A stretch of DNA of 64,000 bases from Pyropia yezoensis (GCA_009829735.1 CM020618.1:8895119-8959118); one strand, 5' to 3'; counted from the stretch's first letter, positions 30,214 to 40,971 are shown. A program made the numbers and translations. The notes: generated by a model not told the origin, from the letters alone.

Positions 30214-32185
30214 TCGTTTCCCGCCGACTTGGAGTCCGAATCTGAGGGCGAAGGGGAAGACGACGAGTCCGAGGACGACGTGTCGTGTCCGCCCCCTCCG
30301 CCGAGGGTGTGGCGACCGCCACTACCGGTCCAGACCCACCCTCGCGGCGTGAACGTACTTCGTTCGTAGCCGACTTCTTACTCGCATTCCTAACAAGTTG
30401 TTGGATGCGTTTACTCAACTTGGGGCAATCATATGCCCAGTGTCCATCGGAGTTGCAGTTCCAACACCGACTGTCAGTTCCCGGAGGGGTCTTCCCGACT
30501 GGGGAAGACGAAGAGGTACCCTGGGAAGCTCCCACGGCAGCTACCACCCTTTCCTTGCGGATTCGGCGTGCCTCTCTCAGCTCTCTGGCCTGGCGCGCCT
30601 CCTCGCGTTCCTTGGCCAACTCGGCCTGACGCTCCTGGCGTTGCTCCTTCCGCAACTTGCGGTAGGCCTCACCTCTGCGGTAGGCGAACCTAGCCAACTC
30701 GGCCAGGGTCGCCCGGGCAGTGTTATGCTCCCGGGTCTCCATCCGGACTGACCAATGGAGTCCCTCCACGAACCGACTCTTCACCACAGCTTGTGGATGA
30801 AGAAACCCACAAAGATTGTTAAGCTTACGACCTCGCTCCGCAAAGGACAACTCGTCCTCAGCCTCTTCCTGATGAGCTTGGGTAAGCTCCTCAACTTCAG
30901 AAGCCAACGCTGCTTCATCCACCATGGCTCTCAACAACCAGTTGACGTGCTCCAAATAGGACGTCACCTCACCAGCGCCTCCACTTGAGGAACTGGGCAT
31001 GACGGACTTAGGCTCTGTCCGCAGGTCGCCCTTCGTAAACTCCTGTAGCATATAGAAAGCCATGCCTTCACTTATGGCATTGTCGTCACAGGCTTTTGTG
31101 AAACGACGTAGAAAATCAAAGACACGGAGGGGGGGAGTTCCATCCCACTCCGCTTTGTGCCCAAAAGAGTGAAGTACATTCTATTTGGCACGGCGCATGG
31201 CTCGGGCCTGGACAGGACCATACACCACCGACTTGTTGTGGAGGGCGTAGGTCTCACAGTCAAAGATCCTCTGGTAGACCGGGTTGGCTACCTGGATCTT
31301 TGGTGGCACCTCACGTTGAGGGAACAACCGCTGTGGCACTGGGGTAAGTTGACCCTCAGTGCCTGTAGTCTGGTGCGGCGAGCTTGGTGTAGCCGCCGGC
31401 GTTTCCGAGGGAGACTCCCCCGTGAGGGGCGTACGCCCCACCGAGAATGGTGTGGCTCCCTCGTTGGGAGTCACAGGGGTCGCCCCCTGTTCGGTGCGAC
31501 CCGGAATAGGCGTCAGAAGGGATTCTCCCTGCGCCTGCGGGCTCGAAAGCCCCAATCCGGTCTGGACATTAAGGCCATCTGGCAAACTCGCCACAATCTG
31601 ATTCAGAATAGAATTCGTCATCGTGACCACCAGGTCCGGCAAAGTCTGCCGTAACACATTGGTCGCCTCCCGACGGACAGTTTCCGCGAGGAGTGGATTG
31701 TCGACTCCAGATGAGTCTCAGTCCGCCTCCGGGAGTCCACCTGAGGGGTAACCACGATCCTCAGGGGTCTCAACCGGGGGCATGGGCGCGAGCCCATCGC
31801 CGACCAACGGATGTCCGCCGTCCTCCGAAAGCCTAGTTGGCGACGGCTCCAAGCCAAAGTTGGCTCCAACCCGAGTGGAACCCGCGGGGACAGTCCTCAT
31901 CCCTTGGGACGTTCCCGTTGAGTGTACCACACGGTGGCCAGACTTCGGCCCACCCACATCAGAAGTGTCACCCGAGTGAACTCCCGACTGAGTCGGGGTG
32001 GCCTGTTGCCCGCCCGCACTTCCAGTCCTGCTGGCTTGAGGGACCTCTAGTCCCTCTGCGACTCCAGGTACACCCACCTGTGTCTCACCAGTATTCGAAG
32101 GCACTGAAGTACGTGCGTCACCCGTGTACTCCCCGGACGACGGGGGGTCCGAGCTAGCCATGTTGGCTAACGATCCGTATGACAC
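30116..32185 (-). pseudogene. Element A gag
   Basis: One continuous reading frame from ATG 32185 with two stops: TGA 31718-31720 and TAG 31181-31183. The N-terminal 300 residues are Ser/Thr/Pro/Gly-rich. The capsid core follows (FGHKAEWDGTPPLRVFDFL, YMLQEFTKGDLRTE, LNNLCGFLHPQAVVKSRFV), then a long charged helix rich in Arg/Glu (KLRKEQRQERQAELAKERE) and a CCHC knuckle (CWNCNSDGHWAYDC). The tail beyond the knuckle overlaps the protease frame. Homology is uninterrupted across both stops, so they are point mutations. Confidence 0.85.
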
Positions 32186-32260
32186 GGTCCAAGTCCACCG
32201 TTCCTCTGAGACAGAGGGCCCTCTACACCCGGGTGCACCCGGAGGTAAAGTTTACCTCTG

Positions 32261-32278
32261 GTCCCTGCTGCTCCACCA
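32261..32278 (-). other. Primer-binding site of element A
   Basis: Two bases inside the 5' LTR the minus strand reads tggtggagcagcagggac, matching the site of element B over about 16 nt. Confidence 0.75.
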
Positions 32279-32280
32279 AA

Positions 32281-32749
32281 TGTGGCAAAACCCTCTCGCA
32301 CACGCGACACCCAAGTTGGGGCGTTGTACAAGGGCTGCCTCCCGTGTCGGGGGAACCGGAAGAAGTGCAAGTCGCACACACTCTATCCCTTTTGTGGGGC
32401 AATCCCCCCACTGACAAACAAGAAGATGGTGTGTGGTCCAACAGTTTCTTGGTCGGGACGGGGAAGCAGGGCCAAGCCCCGCTGTCCCTCCCCTTATCCC
32501 CCCAGGGTCCCCTCAGAATCTCGCCACACAGAATCTCCCACCCCAGCACCTGCCCACCGGGCCACACGAAAATTCAAGACGATAAATGCAGAAAACCCTC
32601 AAATCCAAGTTGGATTTACTACTAAGTTAACTATCCCAAACTTAGGGAATATGGACCCAAATGCAGGGGGAGGAACGGATCAGGCTAGTGGCCTGCCGCC
32701 CCTTGCATAGCACGTGTTGCCCCCCTACCTGGGGGTCAATACTGCCACA
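32281..32749 (-). repeat. 5' LTR of element A
   Basis: 469 bp, TGTGGCA/TGCCACA ends, paired with 6251-6719 at about 97% identity by eye. Followed by the CTGGT duplication. Confidence 0.92.
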
Positions 32750-33561
32750 CTGGTGAGCCCCATGATCTTGGAGGCTCTCTCCGGGCGTCGGATGAACAGG
32801 CCCCGCAGCGTGTCGACGAGGTGCCCCAAGAAAGGTAGGGAGGTCGACCCCGTCCACACACCCTTCTTTGGGTGCAGCGTTCAGGCATGACCACCGGCTC
32901 GAAGGCACGCCCCTGGACCGTGAAGCACAGGAAGGTCCGGTCCCGTGGCTGCAGCTCCAGGTGGAAAAAGGCGCCCTTGATGTCTCAGGACAAGAGGGTG
33001 TCGCCTGGACACAGCTGTGGGGCCAGATCGTACAAGGACTTGTATTTGAACTTGCGTTCCGATAAGTACTTCTTGGGATGGCGAGAATTTATCACCAATC
33101 GGGGCTTGCCGGCTGAGCAGGGGACGAATGCCCCAACCACGCAGTGGGCTCTGGCCGCCTCGGCCTGTTAGAGCTCTCTGTAAAAGCCGTTGCCCAAGCC
33201 CTGCTCCAGCTCCCGTTCTAGGAAAGCCCTGTCCCGCGGCGCAACCAGGTAGCCCTTGTCGTGCTTCCGCGGGGGAGCTGAGGCCCACGGCAGGTGGATG
33301 CCATGGGCCAGGGTGTCCAGTCCCCATGGGGAGGCCCCGATGCGGCTCCATGCGCCCAGGCAGCACCGCACCTTCTCGGAAGGCGGACCCGTGGGGTCTG
33401 GGTCCGCCTGGGCAGTCGACATGCGTGGCAGCGGGTTGCCCCGACCCGACGCCTCCGCGCCAAAATCCGGGCTAGGCGCGGGCGCCTGCCCTGGTGGCGG
33501 AGCCGCCACCCCCGCCGTCGCGCTTCTTTTCGCGGCCGCAGTTCCTTCCGCCACCGCTGCC
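32750..33561 (-). pseudogene. DIRS-like retrotransposon: RT fragment
   Basis: The minus strand encodes the start of a DIRS-type RT: RCCLGAWSRIGASPWGLDTL, DKGYLVAPRDRAFLERELEQ, PRLVINSRHPKKYLSERKF, then the motif-A-like DIKGAFFHLELQPRDRTFL. Stops occur near 33168 (TAA) and about 32980 (TGA where Trp is expected). The catalytic Y-x-DD block is absent: sequence jumps from VVMPERCTQ to the thumb-like LPTFLGHLVDTLRGLF within about 20 residues, implying an internal deletion. It joins 6250 once element A is removed. Confidence 0.7.
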
Positions 33562-34030
33562 TGTGGCAGTATTGACCCCCAGGTACGGGGGCAACACGTG
33601 CCATGCAAGGGGCGGCAGGCCACTAGCCTGATCCGTTCCTCCCCCTGCATTTGGGTCCGTATTCCCTAAGTTTGGGATAGTTAGCTTAGTAGTAAATCCA
33701 ACTTGGATTTGAGGGTTTTCTGCATTTATCGTCTTGAATTTTCGTGTGGCCCGGTGGGCAGGTGCTGGGGTGGGAGATTCTGTGTGGCGAGATTCTGAGT
33801 GGACCCTGGGGGGATAAGGGGAGGGACAGCGGGGCTTGGCCCTGCGTCCCCGTCCCGACCAAGAAACTGTTGGACCACACATCATCCTCTTGTTTGTCAG
33901 TGGGGGGTTTGCCCCACAAGAGGGACAGAGTGTGTGCGACTTGCACTTCTTCCGGTTCCCCCGACACGGGAGGCAGCCCTTGTACACCGCCCCAACTTGG
34001 GTGTCGTGTGTGCAAGTGGTTTTTGCCACA
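33562..34030 (+). mobile_element. Solo LTR of the element A family
   Basis: 469 bp in the orientation opposite to element A, flanked by CTGCC on both sides (33557-33561 and 34031-34035). No internal element sequence remains. It sits inside a Gly-rich (ggc-repeat) stretch of the DIRS-like gag region. Confidence 0.92.
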
Positions 34031-34097
34031 CTGCCTCCGCCTCCGCCTCCGCCACTGGCGCCCCCACCAAAGCCGCGGCCACCTCGGCCGCCGCCAC

Positions 34098-34944
34098 TGT
34101 GAGGAACCACCCACACTTGGGCAGCCCTCAACGTACTCGTGATTGTTTCAGCGACCCGTGCCCGCCAATAGGGCGACAAGGTGCGGGGAAGAGGATGGAG
34201 ATGGTGACGGTGGTGGGTCTGGGGAAGAAGACGGCGCGACGTCGGTGGTGATCGAGGGGGGTTCAAAGGGTTAAGGTCGTCTGTGGTCTGTGTCTGTGGT
34301 TCCCCTCCGGTCTCCCCCGGGGGCGCCGACACCCACGCACTTTATAATTGCATCGGGGCACCCGAGGTGCCCCAAAGCATGCGTCTCCTCGTCGCGCCGC
34401 CGGTAGGCCCAAAACGGCCCAAAAACAAAGCAAGGCTCTCAGGACAAAGCATGGGCGGGCGTGCGCACTAAAGGAGTGCAGCCCCAGTCTGCCCCAAACG
34501 AAGGGGTCCGGCGTGCAGCGCCTAGTGCGCCGTCTCAGCCGGCTCCAGACGCCAGGCAGTCCGGAGGTCCGAGAGGCGTGTTAGCACGGTTCGATCGAGT
34601 CGATCGAATCTGCCAGCCGGCTAGCGAGTCCCATCGCTGCAATGCTGCAGCGAGGACATTCTAACGGACTCGCCCGCTGTGGCAGTTGTGGCTCGTCATG
34701 GGTGCTGACGGTGGCGCCTTTCGACAGGCCATGATGCGTTGTCGATGGCCGCTGTCGTGCGGCCAGCAGACACCGTGAGACAGCGGCTGACGCATCATGA
34801 GTCTGGAAGGTACACCGCGTCATGCCCCACAATACAAGGAATTGATCCATGTTGCCAGGAGTTGGTTCGGCAGGATCTGTAAGGAGAGGTCCCAGATACT
34901 ATCCCTTAGATATGAGGCATGGGATAAGGGGGGAAATCCTTACA
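34098..34944 (-). mobile_element. Solo LTR of the element C family (diverged)
   Basis: 847 bp, TGTAAGG ... CCTCACA on the minus strand, flanked by GCCAC (34093-34097 and 34945-34949). It aligns over its full length with 23353-24273 but with many differences, so it is an older insertion or a separate subfamily. Keeps the GC hairpin and a TTATAAA box. Only 67 bp separate it from the A-family solo LTR. Confidence 0.9.
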
Positions 34945-35830
34945 GCCACCGCCCTGGTTGGGCGTAGTCTTCTTGGCGCCTCGCTTGCCCGGCGGGACGT
35001 GGGTGAAGTCTCCGCCGGGCTGCCGGGCCGCGACCTTGGCGGCGTTTTTGACGCGGTAGCCGTCCTGTTGGGCGCGGAATTGGCGCATCCAAAATCCGCG
35101 GTGCTGGTTAATTGCCGGAATGTCGGCGTGCTCGTACTCCCGCGCTAGCAACTGGTCGGACTGCTTTGTTACAAGATAGTCGTACCGCTTGACCGCGATG
35201 CGGTGGAGGCGCTTGAGGTACACGACGAGGGATCCGAAGCACGACTCGAGGTCCACGGCTGTGTAGGTGCTGTGGGAGTAGTACGATCCGGTGGCCTCGT
35301 TGATGGCTTCCTGCAGCCAGTAGCAAACTCGGTAGAGAGAGGTGGCCTCCATGCGGTATCGGACGTTGTCGTAGAAGGCGGAGAGGAAGGTGACGTCGGT
35401 CGGGTCAAACGGGACGGGGAGACCGTCTGGCTTGACCACCCGCGCGGGAATCTCAAAGTCCTCGAGGTAATCACCGGGTTTGCCATTTTTGGTGTTGCCA
35501 AGTTCCCCAAAAGGGGTGGCTCCGGCGTCGTCTCCGTCCGAGGAGGACGACGAGGGCGGACCGGGGCTAGGAGCCCGACCGCCTGCACCGGTGTCGCCCG
35601 TGTCGGAGGAGTCGGTGGCAGCGCCTCCGCCGCACCCCCCGGACCCACCCGTACGGCCTGCTTCCCCCGCGCCGCCCGCAGGCGGCGCTCCGTCGCCGGT
35701 CCCGCCGGCGTGAACGGCACTCGTGCCCGCCGCTGCCGGCGGGTCCGCCGGGGGGTTGCATCAGCCGCCTCTTCGAGCGCGCGGATCTGGTCCAACGCGA
35801 TCGAGAGCTTGCACTAGAGGTCAGCAATGA
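34945..35830 (-). pseudogene. DIRS-like retrotransposon: gag-like region
   Basis: The minus strand from about 35502 to 34945 encodes a compact domain (DVTFLSAFYDNVRYRMEATS, SCFGSLVVYLKRLHRIAV, QLLAREYEHADIPAINQHRG) ending in basic and Gly-rich sequence. The Gly-rich part continues at 34031-34097 and 33470-33561 beyond the two solo LTRs. The N-terminal part (35795-35500, IRALEEAADATPRRTRRQRR) is in another frame, with a stop at about 35817. Assignment to gag rests on its place upstream of the DIRS-like RT and the basic, Gly-rich tail; no signature motif is visible. Confidence 0.5.
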
Positions 35831-36329
35831 CCTCTTCTTGGGTCGGTGAGTGTGACCCGTCGCGTGAGCCCATCCCGGGCGTAGACACCCCAGAGCAACA
35901 GCGTCAAGCCACAGGCGCGCGGCCTGGGAAGCCCCTTCGGAGAGGCACTTGAAGCCGCCGCGGAGAAGAGTCGGACGTGCCGGGTGCGCACGGGCGCCCA
36001 GGGTCTCTCCGACGCGGGCGCTCATGTGCCCTGCCACACCGCCGGGCCAACCCCCACCCCCCCTCCAACGGGCCCCCACTGGCGTCCAGCGCCGCCGCGG
36101 GCGTGTTTAAGTCCCGCTGCCCCGCCTCCGCCCCTTGGCCCCCTACGGCTAGGACGGCGGGCCAACGAGGCGCGGACGGGCTGGCCAACGCACACCTGCT
36201 GGCTACACCATCCGCCGGCGGGGGCCCCCCGGAGGCGGCGCGGCGGGGCTTAGACCCCGTACCTTATTTTCCGGGCCCGCACGTGCGCGCACTGTCAAAT
36301 GCATCTTTCTTTCTTGTGCAACGTACCAT
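35831..36329. other. No gene seen
   Basis: GC-rich up to about 36290 and then abruptly AT-richer. Open frames on both strands overlap and show no family motif. Probably the 5' flank of the DIRS-like relic and old intergenic DNA. Confidence 0.4.
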
Positions 36330-36333
36330 ACAT

Positions 36334-37391
36334 GTGGCGGGTCACTATACAATCCTCATCTTTCTTGGCTCTGAAATTTTTTGATTTAGACACACCACTC
36401 GAACGGCCTCCGCGAGAGCTATCCAACGGGGCCCTTTTCTTCCCGAGAGCACAAATATTTCGGATTTTACGGGCGTAAGTACATGTTTTGAACATTTTGC
36501 GCACGTGAGGATGGCTCAACGAAGTGCAAACGCTTTAGAGGTGCTGCCGTACTTAGAGTGGTACTTGCGGATATCTTCATACAAAAGTAACTTTTGGATG
36601 GCGCCACATCTCAGCCAGCGCCGCTCCAGAGCTGCCGCGCTTTTTTCCCGCCAGGCGAACCCGCAGTGCGGACCGATGCTCCTCGTGCTGTTATGGTTGA
36701 CCCCCCGACTAGTGCTCCCGCTGCCGTTGTAGATGGCTCGACGGTAGTCGCTGTTGGAGCCAACAGTATAGTGTGGCGGTGGCTGGCCTGCAGATGGCGG
36801 AGCACACGCGAATGGAGCTGGGGCCAGCGAGCCCGTTAGCCGAGGCAGGGGCCTCCGAGGCAGCGCCCCGCCTGCGAGGCCCGACTTCCCTGCACTCCCT
36901 CGGTGCGGGAACGAACGGCATCAACCCGCCTCGGTCCGTTGCCAGTGAGAGCGATAGCTGTGGAGGCGACGCGTCTGATACTGGTCGCTCAAGCGTGCCG
37001 TTGCCGCTGGTTCGGATGCTGCGTCTGCACATGGACTCGTGCCGCGGTACCAACAAGTCCCAGTTCTTTTATGGGGGGTAGCCAGGCTCCCGCCCACAAC
37101 AGCGTCTCCAGCTGCCAGCTTGGTCGCCAGGTCAAGACTGCCGCCACCATTACCAACCTGTGCGCCGCGAGCGCCACCTCGCTGGGCGCGCGCGCGCCGA
37201 TGCCGCCGCAACGGCGACGCGGACTGTACTGCTCTGTCACCCACGCGGATATTTTGAAGAATCGCACGATAACTACTCATCCTCGGGATCTTGTCGTCCT
37301 CGCGGTCACTTGAGAACGTACCATCTTCAGGAGGCGCTATCTCTGGTCGACCGACCTAAAAAAAGATGAGGATTCTATAGTGACCCGCCAC
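36334..37391. mobile_element. 1.06-kb non-autonomous DNA transposon with terminal inverted repeats
   Basis: The ends are inverted copies: gtggcgggtcactata, one variable base, then aatcctcatcttt (about 30 bp, one mismatch). An acat word directly flanks each end (36330-36333 and 37392-37395), a likely 4-bp target duplication. Nothing inside resembles a transposase, so it would move in trans. A worn relative of its right end is seen at 3740-3822. Confidence 0.65.
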
Positions 37392-37395
37392 ACAT

Positions 37396-40300
37396 AGTGC
37401 CGCTGCTGCTGCGCTCACGTTTCCTGAAAGAGCCTAATTGGCGCGCCATCATCACCAGTCACGTTTTCCAGCTCAAGCCCCGTCTCAGAATTCTTGAGCG
37501 CTGTCGCCGCTCAAAATCGGGTTTTGAGACAGCCCCTGATGTGCATCAGACCTGGCTTTTAGAACTAATCAGATGAGCGAGCCACCCCAGTCACGAGTGT
37601 GATCTGCGCGCTGCAATTTCATTGGCCTCTGCCCTACAGCGCGGGGGAGCCGGGGCGCGGCAAGACAGTCCGCTCTCAGGGGCGCCTGGCGGTGCTCTGG
37701 GACTGCGAGACAGTCCCTCTCTGAGAGAACCAAGCGATGCTCTAGAGTCCCTCAGCGGTGCCCGCGCCAGCCAAGCAGGCGCAGCCTGACAGTTGGCCGC
37801 CCCTCTTCTGCACACGCAATCTGCACCACCACCACCTCCCCCACCGCCGACGCAGCTACGACCACCTTCGCCACCTCCTCTATCTCCGCCATCGCCACCG
37901 CCATCGCATCCTTTCCCTGCCTTTTGCGACACCACACTGCCGACCCCCTGGTCAAGTGTCTGCCCAATCTCAAGCATCGCCGGCCGTGCCTCGGCACCGA
38001 CTGTGAAGACGAGCTGGAGAGCAGCACGGCGGACGGGCACTCTGTGGAGACCACGGGAAGTGGGGAGAAGCACGCTGTCTTTTCCGTGGGGGAGCAACGC
38101 GGGAATGGAGGTTTCAAGAGGAGAAGCGGGTGTCGCGGGGGGGGGGGGGGGGAGGGGGAAGGCGGGGACGGATGAACAGTGGATGTGCGGGAGGTTGGGA
38201 GGGAGACCATGCGGGGAGAGGGAGTCGGGATTGATAAAGAGGGGTGGGCGATGGCCTTGCCATCGCGGCTGACTGACCAAGGCGGCTGCTGAGAGCGACC
38301 TTGCTTGTCTCATTTGTGAGGTGGTGGCGGGCTTGGGCTCGCACGCAGAGGGGAGGGGGGGGGCTTATGCGAGAATGTGAGCGGGGAGCAAGGGCAGGAT
38401 GTCGTTGATCGCGTGGCTTCTAATTCTGGGTGTTTCACTGCGTGGCGTATGGACGTGTGCTACGTTGGTACTACTGTGTGATGCTTGTTGCTTTATGTTT
38501 TTTGTGCTTCTTGTCTTGTTCGGTATCTGCGCTGCCCATGGAGAGGCGGGGATGCCAGTGGGGGCATGGGTGCCACACGACGAGCTGGGGCATTGGTGGA
38601 TTTGCTGGTGCTGGCCGTGATAGTGCGGGACGCCGCGCTGTATCGCCAACGGGTCGACAATTGTGCGTGGCGCCGCGCTTGCGACGATGTCGACGGGACG
38701 CTGGTGCTTGTGGGCGCTTCCCACGGTGGGGGAGGCTGGCGCCGCGCCGCGTGCGATGACGTTGCACGGCACTGCCAACGTAGAGGCGTGACGCTGCTGC
38801 CGGCGCTGGGGGTGGGAGCAGGTGGTGGGGCGGCCGCGCAGTGCGGGGGGGTGGCGCTTCGCTGCTGCCGGCGCTAGGGTAGGAAGTGGTCGGGGGGGCG
38901 GCCGCGCAGTAGCCGTCAGCTCAGACGAGACCGTAGGTAATCCTCGCTCTAAATTCGATTTTTCCATTGGTTCATCTGCCGTCGATCAGCCTGACATCAC
39001 CTGACGCCGTATCAAAGTGTGTCACCTTGATGACGCATCCAAACCAGTTGGCACCAGCTCAGTGATGCACATCAGGGAAGCTCAGATTTGCGCTCCGAAT
39101 TGCCGTCTTGATTCGAAAAAGTTGACTGGTGACGATGGCGCCGAGGGTCTCCTTAGGCGCGAGCGAGGGGGGCGACGAAGCGCTAGAAGGGCGCATCCAA
39201 GCTGCACACGTGTTTCCCCGCGCTGCCGGCAACGCGCCGCTTCAGTTGACCCCAGCCTTCCCAGATGACAGCCACCACCCCATTCGCGGGGCAGTCGCAG
39301 CAGCGCCGTCTCTCTGGCTCGCGACCTCCCTACCTCCTTCCCTCGGCGTCCTTCTCGCCGCCACCCACCCCATCGCGGCCTGTTACGCCCAGCCCGCCTA
39401 GGCGCGGGGGGGCGTACTGCCAGGTTGGCACACCGGCGCTCATGCCGCCGCCCACCAGCGCTCGCGCCGCCGCGCCGCCGCGCCGCCGCCGCGGCTCCGC
39501 CATCGAGCCCCCCGGCCCGACGCGGATGCCAGGCAGCCGTCTGGGGGGGGCCGGGGGCGCAACCCGCCCCCCGGCGGGATGGGTCGGCCCCCCCCCCCCC
39601 TCCCCCTAAGACCCGCGGGCGTCCCACGCGGGTGCGCTCGTGGCGCCTCGGGGCGGCACGCACGTGCGCCGCCGCGACGCCGCCGGGACCCCCCCCATGC
39701 AGCTGGGCAAGCTGCGGGTGGCGGCGGCCCGGCGAGCCGGGTGGCCGCACCGCCGTGGGGGAGGGGAGGCAGCCGGCGTGCAAGGGCGTGGCACCTCTGC
39801 GCAGAGCGGTCACGGTGATGGGTGACACCGACGCAGAGGTCAACGTCAACATCTGTTCTTTCATTTTTTCATTCTTCTTGCCCATCGGCGCGCAAGCCCT
39901 GCTGCTGCCCCTGCCGGAGCAGAGGGAGCAACACAACAGAAAATAAGTGAAGGTCCCGGGGCTCGGGAGGAGCCCATTGCGCCCCAGCGGCGGCGCCGCC
40001 GGCTGTCCCCCACCGCCGCCCACCGTCGGCTTGACCGCGGCCGGGACTGCGGTCGTCTCGCCCAAGACGGACCCCCCCCCCACCCACCCCCCTCGGCGCG
40101 TCCCCGCCGGCTCCTTTCCGCTCCCCAGCAGCCGCCGACACTGCGCAGACGGCGCGCTGGGCGTTGTTCTTGGAGGCCCCCACCGCCAGCAGTTCCCGGG
40201 GGAAGGGGGAAGCAGGGCTTCGGCGGATCCCTCTGCCAGGGCACCAGCTGGTGCCCTGTGAGGCGCACCTCCCCTGCAGGCGGGCCAGGCCCACCGCGTG

Positions 40301-40971
40301 TGCCGGGCAGCCCGCCCGTGGAGCCGTCGGCCGGCTGCCAACAGAGGTGCCTCCTCCCCCCGCCCCTGCCCGTGGGCGTCCACGCGTGCCCTCCCCTCCC
40401 CCGCCTGCGGGGCCCAGGCTGTCCTGGTTCTTCCTGCCATTGGCCGTGGGGGGGCAGAGGCAGGTCAGGGGCGGGGCAGGAGCAAAAGAGAAGAAAAAGG
40501 GTCGAGGCGGTTGTGACCACTTTTATCCGCCCAGTGATCCGCGCGAGCGCGCTTTGCGTCCGTCGCGCCCGCACCTCTTCTTCGACTGCTGCTCGTCTTG
40601 TTCGGACGCGCGGGATGACGGCGGCGCCGTGGCCGTCGGGCGCGGCGTTGGGCAGCTCCCATCGGCGTGGTGCCGCTCGTCAACAGACCAGCAGCCCCTG
40701 CAGGCCGCCGTCGCACCAGTGGCAACGGGCTTCCCCCGTCGCCTGCCCTCTGCGCTTGTGTCGTCCGCTGCTGCTCCCCCCCGTCCGTGCCGGGCCTCGA
40801 CTGCCGGCTGGTCTGTGGCTGCCCCCCCTCTGTTGTCAGGTCTGCCGCCTGGCTTTTCCTGCTGCCTTCCTCGCCCTCTTCTTCGGTTGAGGCTGGCCGC
40901 TGGCGGCTCGTCTGCTGCTCCCCTCCCCCCGGCCACCCCCCCCTCCAACCCGTCGCCGCCCGTCACGCGCC
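37396..40971. other. Low-complexity region without a supported gene
   Basis: Long overlapping open frames occur on both strands, notably on the minus strand at 39082-40440 (452 codons) and 37591-38313, because GC-rich low-complexity DNA rarely forms stops. Their translations are Gly/Pro/Arg-rich with no recognisable domain, and neither strand is favoured. A plus-strand hydrophobic frame at 38399-38620 has two membrane-like stretches but no homologue I recognise. A spliced gene could hide here; I cannot support one. Confidence 0.4.
38793..38910. repeat. Imperfect tandem duplication, period about 68 bp
   Basis: Both units begin gctgctgccggcgct and end ggcggccgcgcagt, at 38793 and 38861. The interiors differ by small changes. 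Confidence 0.6.

Larger units (their letters stand above)
6251..32749 (-). mobile_element. Element A: Ty3/Gypsy chromovirus-type LTR retrotransposon, split by later insertions
   Basis: Two 469-bp LTRs (6251-6719 and 32281-32749) with TG...CA ends are flanked by the 5-bp duplication CTGGT (6246-6250 and 32750-32754). Gag, protease, RT, RNase H, integrase and a chromodomain lie on the minus strand in that order from right to left. A primer-binding site sits next to the right LTR and a purine tract next to the left LTR, which fixes the orientation. It was later hit by solo LTR D (11687-12330) and by element B (13174-29637). Without those, A is roughly 9.4 kb. It carries an extra plus-strand gene (7059-9002) between pol and the 3' LTR. 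Stops in gag and a stop and shift in RT make it defective. About 14 mismatches between the LTRs by eye (about 3%) make it older than B and C. Confidence 0.93.

Noticed and set aside
33472-34332. 286-codon minus-strand frame with a zinc-cluster-like motif
   Set aside because: It runs through two unrelated solo LTRs and the Gly-rich spacer between them, so it is a chance fusion.
39082-40440. 452-codon minus-strand frame
   Set aside because: Gly/Arg/Pro-rich with no motif, overlapped by long plus-strand frames. I could not tell it from chance in GC-rich DNA.
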